Assembly (NCBI GenBank): GCA_963971225.1
Contig: OZ020267.1
Coordinates: 3,472,001-3,536,000 of the forward strand
From: Melieria omissa
Lineage: Eukaryota > Arthropoda > Insecta > Diptera > Ulidiidae
DNA: 64,000 nucleotides
Reading direction: 5' to 3'
How positions within the stretch are numbered: position 1 is the stretch's first letter; each line of letters opens with the position of its first letter. The translations under genes were made by a program, and so were the position numbers. Below the pieces are notes generated by a model. The model had not been told where the DNA came from. It saw nothing but the letters and a program-made list of their open reading frames with translations, and made no database searches. This document shows positions 1 to 11,649 of the stretch, in pieces.

Positions 1-94
1 GAGTCGGATACGGATGACGACATGATGGCAGAGACAACAGACGGTGAACGGATAATTTATCCATGGATGAAGAAAATTCATGTGGCAGGAGTGG
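1..94 (+). CDS. Dfd: Deformed (Dfd), 3' part of the first visible coding exon
   Basis: Frame 1 is open from base 1 and encodes 31 residues plus the first base of a split codon. The start codon lies upstream of the window. The exon holds an acidic stretch (ESDTDDDMMAE) followed by IIYPWMKKIHVAG. YPWM is the hexapeptide by which Hox proteins bind the TALE cofactor Extradenticle. The residues around it (ERIIYPWMKKIHVAGV) are those I recall for Dfd/Hox4 proteins rather than Scr or Antp. The exon ends at 94 in front of a strong donor, GTAAGT (95-100). The split codon G|CA (Ala) joins in phase 1 to exon 2 at 20011. The product is a nuclear homeodomain transcription factor that specifies maxillary and mandibular segments in Drosophila. 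Identity rests on this exon together with the homeodomain exon. Confidence 0.95.
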
Positions 95-100
95 GTAAGT

Positions 101-2440
101 GTGCTGAAATCGATATTCTTCGAGATTCAATGGCAATTTAGTGGGTTTTTATGTGGTTTGCACGCAATTTGAAGCATCAAGTTTTATGAAAGTATTTTTT
201 TTTGTGTATATGTTGTCTGAAACTTTCGCATAGGCTTTGCCAAAGTGGTAACAAGCAGCTGAGCCCTTGATTAACTTAAGTGATGGAATGTTTCATTAGA
301 GCATAAACTCATTAATCAAATTTCAAAACGTTCCAACTTACTCGTATCGAAAATAGATTGAGAGCGCGACATGCCGCCAAACGTGGATAAAATAAAGCAT
401 TAAAAATAACGTCACTTCGCGGCACGAGCACACATCTTTCAGCACCCAAAGATTTAACAAAGAAATTTGTTCGGCTTCAGTTGCCACTTCGGAACGACGT
501 GCTACCGCAGAAGTGCAATGGAAAACCTCCGTCATTCGATACGTAGGAGGTGAAGATGTTTAGCATTAATATCGTAAATCGATTATGCTCATAAAATGCT
601 GTACTCATTTGTCTCATAACACTAAATATGCCCAATTTCCCAGTGATGGAAACAACAGTCTCGGCGCATGGCGCACTCGAGCAGCGGGACCACACGGCAC
701 CCGATGCCTTCGAGCCAAGTGTGGCTCATTTGTAACAAACTAAACAACACAGACGCAGAATGCGAGTTCTTGAACTTGCTGCCTGCCTGCTGCCACATTC
801 CTCTGCATGGGAGCCGGGCGCTCGGGCGATAATCAAGTTCCTACTTGGACGCGCGCTCATGATAAATGTCACAACATTAACATCAAATGACACGGCTCAT
901 CCGTCACTCGGTCGGTGTCATCGCTTGGCTGTGGCGCACTGGCTTGCAGTGTGTTGCGGTGCGCTATGGCTGCGCCGTCTGCCCGGCAGCGATCGGCCTC
1001 GTCTGTGGCTGTTGTAAAACAAGCATTCGATGCTCATAATCGGCATAATCGGCCGCACATTGACATTTCATCTCCGATATAGACGACGCACACTTTTGCT
1101 GGGGTTAAGTGAAGTGCGGCGCAAAATGAGGCGTGAAGAAATATGATTTGCGCTCGAGCCGTCCGCTGGGAATAAGTAGGAAGCATCTTGCTTAGGTACT
1201 TGCAATTTGTAGTTGTTGTAATATAAATATTTTGCATTTTTTGTTTGTGTGTGTGCGCGCAAAACGCTGACGCGTATTAGGGTCAAGGTGAAGGCGAGTC
1301 CGTCGGAACCAGTTGCAAAGCTCTAAACTTGTGACGTACTCGCATACGCCGGCGCTGTGTGTATGTTTGTCATTTATTGATGTATGCGCATGTGGCGGTG
1401 AGTGATGTGTGCGCTCGGTAATTTAAAGCCAATTAATCAAACTAAATATGCAACGCCGGCTCACACCGTCGCGGCATTAAAAGCCCATAATGACAGGATA
1501 TCTTCGAAATGGCCGGTTCTCGGCCGAAATGCAGTCGTCGTCACCTACACGCACGTGGCTGCGCCTGTGCTCCTCTGCGCCTCTGCGTCCGTGCGTCCAA
1601 CGCGACATGACAACGAACATGTGCACCAACAAACCCAATCACTATAATTACATTACGTGTGTCCAGTAACCACAGTGGCGGCCAGACCACTCACCATGTC
1701 AACACACTCTAAAACAAACTAAATAGCCGCATTCTGTGAGGCAACGTGGAACGAACAATGAGTGCGTTGAAGAGTTAATTACTTTGCGCCATAAACGATA
1801 AATGACAAAAGCCAGCGAGCAGCAACAAACGCCCGCGCGTTTGAATTATTTGTGGCTAATGTGGTGTCGGTTGACATTTCATTGATGGAAAGCGCTCGTA
1901 GCGGCACGAAATGCGAATTCACGCAATTGAATTGGTGCGGTGCTGGAACCGGTTTTCGATAGCGCAACTAGATACACTCAAACAAAAGTGAAACAATCCG
2001 CAGATCAATCATTGGGGAAGTGCTACTGAAATTATGCTGCGGTACCGAGGCACAGCCGCCATTCAGGCGTGAGGAATAATTGTCACACTCATTCAATGAA
2101 CAAAGTGTTGAAACAGGTGGCGACCGTGGAGTGGTATGTCTCAAGATTCAATTAGACGCATCACCTTGGCTTACGGCGTTTCAAAGATGGTGAGAGACAT
2201 GACATGCAAAGAAAGAAAACGACTTGATAAGGTTGCACATACTCGTACATAGCATAGTTGCTCTTGTACCTCAACATTTTCGATCCAAGTTGGGCATCCA
2301 AGTGCAACCAAATATATCTAATTGGTACACATCAGTACGAATTGTACTACTGACTGATTTAAGGAGTTGACGAAGCAGGAGTTCATGAAGGAGGAGGACA
2401 TTTGTTAGAATACCATTTAAAAAGAATACTTATTATACTT
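101..2440. other. Intron segment, apparently single-copy, candidate regulatory DNA
   Basis: No gene and no recognisable transposon. About 480-2110 is richer in GC than its surroundings and has short CG/GCGC runs. It contains a TGATTAATTG site on the - strand (1430-1439), the composite form bound by Hox/Exd dimers. Short open frames here (for example 760-1017 and 1402-1647) lack recognisable domains. From 2110 the sequence becomes AT-rich as it enters the element at about 2450. Confidence 0.5.
1430..1439 (-). promoter_or_regulatory. Candidate Hox/Exd site TGATTAATTG
   Basis: The + strand reads CAATTAATCA, so the - strand reads TGATTAATTG. This matches the TGATNNATNN composite core bound by Hox/Extradenticle dimers. 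It lies in a single-copy block of the Dfd intron. Occupancy is inferred, not shown. Confidence 0.4.
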
Positions 2441-2449
2441 AATAATCTT

Positions 2450-3910
2450 ATTGCTCATTGTGATACCACAGTGGATGGCGCGACTGCCCCTTACAACGCT
2501 GAGAACCAAAAGATTCCGTTAAGAACCTGGCTATATCTCTGATATTTAGAGGCCATGCCACGGTTAGACCAGTAAAGTAAGCTGAGCTGAGAGACTTAAG
2601 GCTTGATTACACGTAACGAGTAGAGTAACGAGACATCAAAATGGTACTAGGCCGAGAGAATTGGAATGGTGAGCAAAAGCGACGAGTTCTTCAAACGTAT
2701 TTTGACACGTAGCGAGTCAGTTCGGTTTTACAATGCACAAAATGTACTAAGCAACTCGCGCAATTAAACTCAACCGAGCGAAAGGTGGTGTGTGACGCAT
2801 TCCGCATGTGACGAGCGATTTCGCGAATCGCTGCGAAAAGAAAAAAATATAACGGTAAAGAAGTACTCGGCCTAGTAAACAAAATGTGATTCTAGTAACT
2901 CTCTCGCCACTTTACTCGGTCACTGATTCAATCAACAACTGGCCTTACTGTTTAGACGAAACGAGTACTCGTTCGAGTTGCTGTCTTGTCACTCTACTCG
3001 TTACGTGTAATCAAGCCTTTAAGTCTTCTTTTGGCTAATGAAGGACATTGACGCAACAGGTCGAGAACGGTCTCCTCCTCCTCTTCGGACTCGTATCCTC
3101 GACAGTAGTCGTTGGATTGCAGTCCCAGTCTCTCCGCATGCTAACCCATAAGACAGTGACCCGTGAGCACCGATACCGTTGTGCTTATTTAGTGACCCAA
3201 GGTTAAGCAGCTGGTTAGTCCATTTCATGTTAGAGGAAGGCCAGGTTAGTCGAGAGATATTACAAGTCTGTTCCTCAGACCACAGTTCATTCGCTACTCT
3301 TTGGTAGAATTGTCTGAGCATCAATTTAATCGATGCAATAGGAGCTCCCACTGGGAGGAAGGACGAGGCCTCAGCGAGCAATGTGCCTGTTCTGGCTAGT
3401 TCGTCCGCCTCGCAGTTGTCTTCAATGCCCCTGTGCCCTGGCACCCAGAGTAATGAGACGTTGGAGTGCCTAGCTCAGTGGTTCAAGGTTTTTCGGCAGT
3501 CCAAGACCAGCCTGGATGAGGTGGTCGCCCCCGCGAGCGAAATGATGTCGTCCTGACTATCCGAATATGTATGGACATCTGTCTCATGCGCATTCTGGCG
3601 GATAAACCAGATTGGTAAATGGCCATTACTTCTGCCTGAAAGACACTACATTGGTCAGGCAGGCGGAGGGAGAGACGAAGATCCCGCAGCCAACCTTGTT
3701 CGCCAATTCGCAGCCGTCAGTGTAGATATTGATGGAGTTTCCGGAGGATAGCTCGCTACCGGTCCATTCTCTTCTGCTAGGAATACGGACCGTAAATCCG
3801 TGGTAAAATTGAGTGGGAGTGCAGATGTGATCGATGACATCTGGCACCGAACATTATTCAGTAAGAATCCTGGAATGACCAAGATCCGGTCGATCTCCTT
3901 TTCCAAGTAC
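2450..3910 (-). mobile_element. Non-LTR retrotransposon, decayed 3' part with RNase H and zinc-knuckle tail
   Basis: Reverse-strand frames show RNase H-like pieces: IYTDGCELANKVGCGIFV (near 3740) and PGHRGIEDNCEADELAR (near 3400). These carry the first Asp and the late Gly-His/Asn-Glu-Asp signature of RNase H. Near 3060-3170 follows the usual C-terminal block (TGHCLMG...HAERLG...DYCRGYESEEEEETVLDLLRQCP). The frame has a stop after CLMG and shifts, so it is a dead copy. The probable 3' end (TGGTATCACAATG on the - strand) is near 2455-2470. It is interrupted by the inverted-repeat element at 2600-3018. The clade (I/LOA/Jockey-like) is not settled; 5' parts are missing. Confidence 0.8.
2600..3018. 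mobile_element. MITE with about 27-bp inverted ends, TTAA-flanked
   Basis: The left end begins GGCTTGATTACACGTAACGA and continues GTAGAGT. The right end is its inverted complement (ACTCTACTCGTTACGTGTAA then TCAAGCC). TTAA flanks the element at 2596-2599 and 3019-3022; the right end carries one extra T. No transposase is seen inside. The element sits within the non-LTR copy at 2450-3910, whose C-terminal frame runs up to the right junction, so the MITE came later. TTAA targeting suggests piggyBac-type mobilisation. Confidence 0.82.
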
Positions 3911-4259
3911 AAAACAATTTTACATCTATGGTTACTTTGAGTACTCTTTCGCTTATGTTCAAGATCCCCAACAAAACTTGGGGGACATATGTAATAGCTA
4001 TGAGGCTATAAGAATATGTTAATATCTCTTATTCAATGTTTTCTTTTACAAAACCGATCGAAGTTCCTGTGCTCAAATTGGAAAGGTCCATATTTTCCGC
4101 AATTTTAATACTCATTGCCAATTACTTTAATAGTTTTTGAGCTACTGAGACAAAAATTTTCTAGAATATAGTTTATTCTACATATATCAATTTTATAGTA
4201 AGTACCTACTATTTTAAAAAACATTTTAATTTTCTATGCATAAAATTCATTTGTGACAT
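3911..4259. other. AT-rich spacer
   Basis: AT-rich sequence with homopolymer A/T runs. No gene, recognisable element or notable repeat seen. Confidence 0.5.
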
Positions 4260-5330
4260 TTGAAATGTGATTCGCGCATTAGCCGTGCAATGTCAACACG
4301 ACAGCTGGCAGCTGGCCGCGCTCAAGTACACACAGTGCATTTAGTACACAAGTTCAATAGTGGTCGCACCGCCACGCAGCACAACACCACTAAGCGAATT
4401 CAATAACTCCGTAGTCATAGCCTTGTGGCTAAAATTCAATGGCAAGCACCCAGTGCCTGGTCCCCTATCAGTGCACTCCGCGCTCCGCTCCTCCAGGCCC
4501 GATGAGGTTTCACTTTTTCAAAGACAAGGCGCACAGTTGCTCGATGACTTGCGAAAAATCTCAATCGCCGCTCCAAGGAGATGCAAGTGGGGTGAACAGA
4601 TGCTGCGAAAATGTACAACAGCGCACAACGCCAATAATAAAAATACGAAAATTACAGCAAAACTTTAAGAAAAATTTGCAAAGCAACAACAAAATGCAAC
4701 CAAGAAAACAACAGCAGCAATCGACACAACACTTACACCAACAACAACAAGAGCACTAACTACAGCACCGTCGCAATGTCGGCAATGACGAAGTCAAAAC
4801 TGAAAAGTTCGCATTTATGACAGATGAGGCACGAACATTCGAAATGCGCCGTTTTCGAGACACCGAACACGAGGCGCGCGGGCAATGACAAAGAGACCAA
4901 CACATCAATCGGATTGGAGGCGCAATTATTGACGTACAGCAACTTGAAACAGCCACAGACAGCATTGGCAACAGTTCATCATAGGCTGTGGTGACGGAGG
5001 CATAAGCATGGCCATTGCTAACAACAACAACAACACCAAAGCGTAATTAGCTCGCCAGCGGACAGTACAGAAAATAAAAAGCCGGCATGTGGCCACAGAA
5101 CACTGACTTTTTTCACTTCCCTTTCGCTCCTCTCGTCGACATCGGCAAATCACAATTGCAGTGTGTTGTGTGTTGCGCTTTCGGCGAGTTTTTGCAATTT
5201 GGCTGAGGCCCGAGACTGTTGCTAATTAAACCCACTATTGTTCAGGGATTTTCAGTGTGTATTTCGCAAACGTGGATCAAAACAGAAACCCGCGCATAGA
5301 AACCACGAAAAAAATTATTTTTAAGCCTCG
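4260..5330. other. Single-copy, higher-GC intron block; candidate regulatory DNA
   Basis: Mixed-composition sequence with CAA/CAG-rich tracts (about 4685-4758, 5020-5035) and no transposon ends. Overlapping short open frames at 4360-4760 come from the low stop density of the CAA-rich tract and show no domain. A role as cis-regulatory DNA of Dfd is inferred from position only. Confidence 0.4.
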
Positions 5331-6743
5331 CAAATGCTCTTTGCGGCGAGGTGAATTGTGCTAAATTGAATGAAAATTTCAAGGACGTTCGAAGCTTTTG
5401 TTACGGTGAGGTGTCGGTGAGAATGCACGAATATTAGATCACGAAGTTCACTGTGCTTCCTCTTCAATTGGTCATGAGAACATATTTTCTGATTTATCGA
5501 AAACGTAAAACTAATTTAACAAAAACATTACGTCAGGAGTTATAAAAAAACACTGTGTACAAAATTCTTCGTCACACTCAAACGTTGATTTGCAAAAATA
5601 CAAACACTCACAAAAGTGATGTTTATTTAAAGTATTTCGTTTGTTCGAGTTATTAGCGATATTGTTTACATTTTATAAAGTTTGTCCTCGGAACAGATTT
5701 CAATGAATTTATAAATTTTAATTTGTTAAGAAAAGTATAACATATTTTTTACACTTCTTTTACCCAAAGTACTTGAGCGAAATCGTCTCCCTCACTCCAC
5801 TTAGCTTGTGGATTTTTGTTGGTATATAAAGGTACATAAATCTTATCATTGTTAGTAAAGACTTTCTAATTTAGCCATAGCCAATCTGTTACCGGGTTTC
5901 GATCTGCCATAAAACTTGTTTTCAGCCGTCTCTGCTATTCTTCACCTGGCCGCAATAAACGTTGACATGATTTCTTTTACTCGGACTTTCGTTTAAAGAC
6001 CTGGTTTCCCCTCCTTGGTCGTTCACCGACTACTGCTTGGACTAATTATTTCTTCATGGCTTCATCCTTCGTCCATTCCAACGCCGCACAGTATTGCGAG
6101 TTCATATAGCAGAGTGACAAAAATAGAAAGAGTGGTCGTACATAAATTTACTGTGCAACATTTCAATCAAATCGGACCAAAACTTCGATCACCTCCCATA
6201 CAAACGGATTTGAAAAAACTTCATATTAACAGTGGAAATTATCTTAGCTCATAAAAGCTACGTTCATAATATTTGTATTTTAATACAAATTTATTTATAA
6301 ATGTGTACATAGATAAAATACGCTTTTTTCAAAAGTGATTGAAAATAAAATCTCGATAAAGTGCTTCACAGCTGCTCAGAAGTTGCTCTTAGAGGGTTAA
6401 CATTTAAGACTGACCCCACTAATTTTTGCTTCTGAATATTTCTTTCGAACATACCTTGTCTTAAAATGCCTTTCCATATTATGTATATTTTAAGCTCCCC
6501 CGAATTAGTTGAAAGCATATTGCGCTTGACCCTTAAAATTATAAGTGAAAAAAATATCATTTTCCCATTTCTCATTGCAATTCGCGTTCATTTTGCAAGC
6601 TTCAAAATTTTAAATTAGAAACAAACACCGATTTTTTTCCAGTGCTTCGATCGCCGCACACGTTTTGAAGCAAGTTAATTCGCTAGACGACAACAAAGCC
6701 TACGTTGAAGATAACTGTCGCCAGTGCGTGCTGTGTGTGTATA
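5331..6743. other. AT-rich intron stretch, nothing identified
   Basis: Long AT-rich stretch. A TATATAAA string occurs at 5823-5830 without other promoter signs. No coding potential with a recognisable domain and no paired transposon ends seen. Confidence 0.4.
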
Positions 6744-6965
6744 CTACACCTTTTCAAGTTCGATTTCAGAAAGTGTAAAAACAATTTCAGAAAGCGTATA
6801 AGCAATTCAAGAAACCGTAAAAGCAATTTCAGAAAGCGTAAATTCAATTTCAGAAATATAAATTTAATTTCAGAAAGCGTAAAGCAATTTCAGAAAGCGT
6901 AAATTCAATTTCAGCTTTCTCAAATTGCTTTTACACTTTCTGAAATCGAACTTGAAAAGGTGTAG
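6744..6965. mobile_element. Foldback-type element with internal 18-bp tandem units
   Basis: A 37-bp inverted repeat bounds the element: the left arm starts CTACACCTTTTCAAGTTCGA and the right arm ends TCGAACTTGAAAAGGTGTAG. Between the arms a unit close to CAATTTCAGAAAGCGTAA is repeated about seven times with changes. No open frame matches a transposase. No clear target-site duplication is visible, so the superfamily is unknown. Confidence 0.75.
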
Positions 6966-7075
6966 AATGCTCAGCCTATGCCGAAGATCATTTACAAAAA
7001 CAAATGAGGAATTAGATTCCTCAGCCTATGCTGAAGAGGATTTGCAAAAACAAATGAGCAACGAGAGCATAGGGC
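6966..7075. repeat. Two-copy tandem repeat, about 50 bp
   Basis: The segment starting CTCAGCCTATGCCGAAGA is followed by a second copy starting CTCAGCCTATGCTGAAGA. Both contain TTGCAAAAACAAATGAG-like sequence. It lies directly right of the foldback element and may belong with it. Confidence 0.65.
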
Positions 7076-7084
7076 ATGGGCACC

Positions 7085-7610
7085 TCTGATTTATAGTATC
7101 CTGGCATAGTTTCCTGGCAAAAACCTTCTTAAAGGACTTTAAAATTGTAAGGATATACACATTTCAAATATTTTTTAAAATATTTGCGGTTATGCAATGA
7201 TGGAGACATGGGTATCAAATGAAAGAAGAACATTTTCTTCTTTTAACAATTTTTTTATTTTAAACTTTCAGGACCAAAATATGTCAGGTATGGAAAACAT
7301 CAATGTTTTGGATCTCAGTCTGTCTGCCTCATACATCTAAATTTTTTTACTATTTCAAAGTTCTGAAAGTTCAAAATAGAAAATTTATTAAAAAGGAGAC
7401 AATTTTCCTCTTTCATTATATGTACGCATAACTGAAATAAGAGGGGAAAAACGTGTTTCTTGAAGATTTTTCGAAAACGCTTCTTCAAAAATGTTTAGAT
7501 TTTCAGTTTCGTGTTCAGCAGCCAAAGATTAGTCTAAAAAATACTTTTGTTTTTAGGAGCACGCGATGAACCCATTTTTTGTCGAGTAGTGTTATCAAAA
7601 AATTTCGATA
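7085..7610 (+). repeat. Dispersed repeat family A, copy 1
   Basis: This segment shares landmarks in the same order with 24050-24345 (+) and with 22038-22300 (reverse). They are a TATAGTA(T/A)CCTGRCATAG start, a TTTTCGAAAACGCTTCTT-like motif, TTTTCAGTTTCGTGT, and an end near GCGATGAACCCATTTT followed by GAGTAGTGTTATC. No protein similarity was recognised. It is probably a non-autonomous transposon; the class is not resolved. Confidence 0.65.
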
Positions 7611-7884
7611 GTGATAAAAAGTGTTTTTTTAAATAACTTTTAAAGTTTTAAATCAGTTTTTATTCACTCGTTTTCTTTGTTTCGTTTTTTTTCATAACGG
7701 TACTGCTGAGAGATGAGAAAAATCAGCGGAATTTCGGTCTTACCAGACCTAAATTGTGTTAAACTTAAGACAACAGTAAGTTTTAGGGACCCGCTCATAA
7801 TTGATTTTGAAAAATTGAACCTCTAAGTGAAAGCAAAAATGTGCTGTACACAATTTATTTCAACGCTGTGAGATTTTTCTTTAA

Positions 7885-9170
7885 CCTTCACACTGTCACC
7901 AATTTTTATATACGGAAACCGTCACTATTAACATATGTTAATATTTTTCTTCTCATCCGTTTTATAAAGACAACTTTCATTTTTTGAGCTAAGTTGGTAA
8001 GCAAAAACATAAAATGGACTGTGCTAAAGAGATTTTAGGTTCACGTGTGGAAGGGGGAAAAGGGATGAATGGGGTTTCAGCCCCTACAATGTGGGCGAAT
8101 TTGTTGCTTTTTTTTAAGAAATGCCATAAAAAGTGCATTTTCAAATATATTTTCATCAAATTTCGTATTTAAGACTTTTAGGTAATACTACATCACATAT
8201 CCAAATTTGAACGAGATCGGTCAACTATATCATATAGCTGCCATAGAAACGATCGCTCAAAAATGCGATTGGTACAAAAGGGCTAAATTGGTAACAATTG
8301 GTGCATTTTCAAAAATATTTTCATCAAATTTCGTATTTAAGACTTTTAGGTAATACTACATCACATATCCAAATTTGAACGAGATCGGCCAACTATCAGT
8401 TTACAAATGCACCAATTGTTACCAATTTAGCCCTTTTGTACAAATCGCAATGCAACACATTTTCGAGCGATCGTTTCTATGGCAGCTATATGATATAGTT
8501 GGCCGATCTCGTTCAAATTTGGATATGTGATGTAGTATTACCTAAAAGTCTTAAATACGAAATTTGATGAAAATATTTTTGAAAATGCACCAATTGTTAC
8601 CAATTTAGCCCTTTTGTACCAATCGCATTTTTGAGCGATCGTTTCTATGGCAGCTATATGATATAGTTGACCGATCTCGTTCAAATTTGGATATGTGATG
8701 TAGTATTACCTAAAAGTCTTAAATACGAAATTTGATGAAAATATATTTGAAAATGCACTTTTTATGGCATTTCTTAAAAAAAAGCAACAAATTCGCCCAC
8801 ATTGTAGGGGCTGAAACCCCATTCATCCCTTTTCCCCCTTCCACACGTGAACCTAAAATCTCTTTAGAACAGTCCATTTTATGTTTCTGCTTACCAACTT
8901 AGCTCAAAAAATGAAAGTTGTCTTTATAAAACGGATGAGAAGAAAAATATTAACATATGTTAATATGTAACCAAAATAGGGGTAAAAATTTTCATTTGTA
9001 AAAAAAAGATGGAAAAAATTAAATTTTTAGTTTTCTGATTACATATATAGAAAGAGGTTGACAAATTGGCCACTGAGCCGAAGCCTCATGAAAATCGGAC
9101 TTAAACCCAAAAAGTTATAGCAAAATCAAAATTGAAATATTAACATATGTTAATAGTGACAGTGTGAAGG
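7885..9170. mobile_element. Large palindromic TTAA-flanked element with satellite-like core
   Basis: The ends are CCTTCACACTGTCAC and its inverted complement, each flanked by TTAA (7881-7884, 9171-9174). The two halves are long inverted repeats meeting near 8400. Each half holds a unit of about 160 bp that begins near TTTTCATCAAATTTCGTATT and is repeated in tandem (about 8145 and 8310 on the left; two inverted copies on the right). The palindrome TTAACATATGTTAA recurs near both ends. No transposase frame. It is a non-autonomous, probably piggyBac-mobilised element. Confidence 0.85.
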
Positions 9171-9174
9171 TTAA

Positions 9175-9473
9175 TATTATCCAATATTTGTCTAAGAACT
9201 TGGGATTTCTCTTAATTGAAATATTTTCAACAACACGTCATTCTCAGGTTTTTGTGGCTATAACACTTGCATTTTGACATTTTTTTGTCACTACTCGCAA
9301 CATTGTGCGTCGTGTCCAACTCTACACCTTATTTGAATATGTATTCGCTGTGCTATATCCAAGTCCACGTGAAACCGATTCTTAAGCATATTGGGTAACC
9401 ATCACTAATGCGAACAGATTTTACCAAGTATTTGCTTTTCCAAAGCAATCAAGTCAACAGTATAACTTTATAG
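9175..9473. other. Spacer, nothing identified
   Basis: Unremarkable AT-rich sequence between two elements. No gene or repeat recognised. Confidence 0.4.
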
Positions 9474-9475
9474 TA

Positions 9476-10038
9476 CAGGGTAGGCCATTTAAAGTGGAAG
9501 GCCATTCTTGTTTTTGAAAAAAAGAGGAAAAAAAATGTTTTGTTTTCATCTCGATATTAATTTATTTTGGTCCAAGGAGAAATTTTCTAGTTAGTTTTTG
9601 AAAATGATATCGCGTAAATGGCCACCATTAGCTTTGGCCGCAAAATGTGCCCTTTTTTCGGCATTTTCCATCACTTTTGCCAGTGTATCGGCCGATATGG
9701 CTCTTATTTCGCGGCGTATGTTGGCTCTGAGTTGAGCTAGTGTCCTTGGCTTGTTGGTGTATACCTTGGACTTCAAGTAGCCCCATAAAAAAAAGTCTGG
9801 CGGCGTCAAATCGGGTGATCTCGGTGGCCACTCATAATCGCCGTTTGGTTTTCACAATCGAGAAGTTATTTTGAATGTAAAGCTGAACAATTTCAGCACG
9901 TTCTTTTGGAGTGTACTGTTCCATGGTATAAATTGTCTTGGAATGACGCTTCCAACGCGCTATGTCATTAGTCGATCTGACAGCTCTGTCAAAAGTTATA
10001 GGGTTACCAGATGCTTCCACTTTAAATGGCCTACCCTG
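9476..10038 (-). mobile_element. Internally deleted Tc1/mariner-type transposon with both ends of the transposase
   Basis: Perfect 25-bp inverted ends start CAGGGTAGGCCATTTAAAGT and TA flanks both sides (9474-9475, 10039-10040). The - strand encodes the transposase N-terminus (MEQYTPKERAEIVQLYIQNN, a helix-turn-helix start, from about 9922). After about 30 residues it jumps, in another frame, to the C-terminal part: PRSPDLTPPDFFLWGYLKSK near 9800, then RTLAQLRANIRREI, ending near 9595. SPDLTPPDFF carries the third acidic residue of the DDE/D triad. The middle with the first two catalytic residues is gone, so it cannot be autonomous. Length is 563 bp, against about 1.2-1.3 kb for complete relatives. 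Confidence 0.9.
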
Positions 10039-10040
10039 TA

Positions 10041-11640
10041 TTTCCATGGTATTGCGTCAAATAGCATAGGATGACCGTACTAGTTGTGTTAGTTGAGAGA
10101 GTTCGCTTTTTCTCCATCTTCAGTGAATACCGAAACTGCTCTGAACGACACAGTTAAGACCGATTGCTATTAACAATTTGGAAAATATTAGCTTAAAAAT
10201 CGTTCTTAAGACGACAAAATCTTTTCCAAAATATTTATGTTAGTTAGTTTTGGTGGCTGGTGATCGCCATGATCAGGCTGCCCAAAACTTGTTGTAGTAT
10301 AGTTTTAATTTTAAAGTAATTTAATGAGAAAATTTTGCAATACATTTTTCGTGACTAACTCTCATCTTAACTAGAGTCAATTCAACACATAGGATTACAT
10401 TTTGCCAAAGTGCGGTACTTATGTATTTTTGTAATTCTCTCTCATATTGAGCCCAGAAAAGGCGCAACAGTTTTCGAGTCAATTTTACAATGTTTGCTCT
10501 ATTGGCACAGATACGAATGCATATAGCGCTCAAGCTCACACATCTGTGTTCAGTTCAATAAACTCGCGCTGTGCCAGTGTCGTGTGTGCCTTAAATTACT
10601 AAATAACTTTATTGATATAATTTAATTTACTTAGTTCAGTTGTGAAAATTTAACGAATCTGCACGCATACAACCATACACACACACACACATTAGATTCA
10701 TATATGTATTTATGTATGTTAATACTCGTAGTAGCAACACTTTTCATTGAACATTCCAACAAACCAGCCGCTGAGTACAGAGCGACAGCGGTTCCGTGCC
10801 ATATCGCAGCGTTTGTACGTTCTACGTTTGCCATGAGCTCATGTTTATTTTTAACAGCGAATTGCAAGTCATGTGACAAGCTGCTGATGCAGCTCCCGCT
10901 GTTGTTGAAATGTTGACTTGCCTTTTTCTCCAGAACCGTATTTGAATTTATGTACTACATACATAGCGTATATATATGTACATGTTTGTTATAAACAGAA
11001 CACGAAATTTTACGAATTTACTACACAACATGAATTAAATATTTCTTAATATACATACATAACACATATAGTCGCACACACATCTGCATACGGTTGTGCT
11101 AAGGTTAAAGGTTTTGCAATATTTGAGGCAGATAAGACAAATGATAGAGAAAAATGCAATCTTTTTGTGAAATAAAACAAATTTATTGTTAAGAAGACTT
11201 CAAAAAGTCAATCGAAAAGCTTCAACTTTATTGACTTAATCTGATATTTTTTGTGTATTCATTTTTAACTTTATTTTTCCTGTATTTCGAACTCATCAGC
11301 GCATTTTTTTTTGTACCTTCAGTTTAACAAATATTAATTTACATTTGTGAATTTATTAAATTTTACGACGCTTGTAAACGTGTTAGCTGTCAATCAAAGT
11401 CAATTTCTCTTGGCAAAAAACAAAACTCACAAAACAGTGGCGCATTCAAAGCATTGAAGGGAGACATTTTAAGAATTGCATATTTGATATAGATTTGTTT
11501 AAAGAATTCTTGTTAAAAAAATTTGTTACATGTATTTTATTTTAGTTTCAGCAGATTTGTTGAAATAAATCTCGGTTAAAAAAAAACATATATAAATTTT
11601 ATTTCAGTTTCATATGCGCAATTTTAAATATATATTTTAT
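10041..11640. other. Intron stretch without identified elements
   Basis: Mixed then AT-rich sequence. It contains a short (AC)n run near 10675-10692. No domain-bearing frame or paired ends seen. The part at about 10240-10920 looks single-copy; 10920-11640 is AT-rich with poly-A/T runs. Confidence 0.4.
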
Positions 11641-11649
11641 TTTATATTC

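Noticed and set aside
5823..5830. TATATAAA as a promoter inside the intron
   Set aside because: No initiator, downstream element or open frame accompanies it, and the region is AT-rich.
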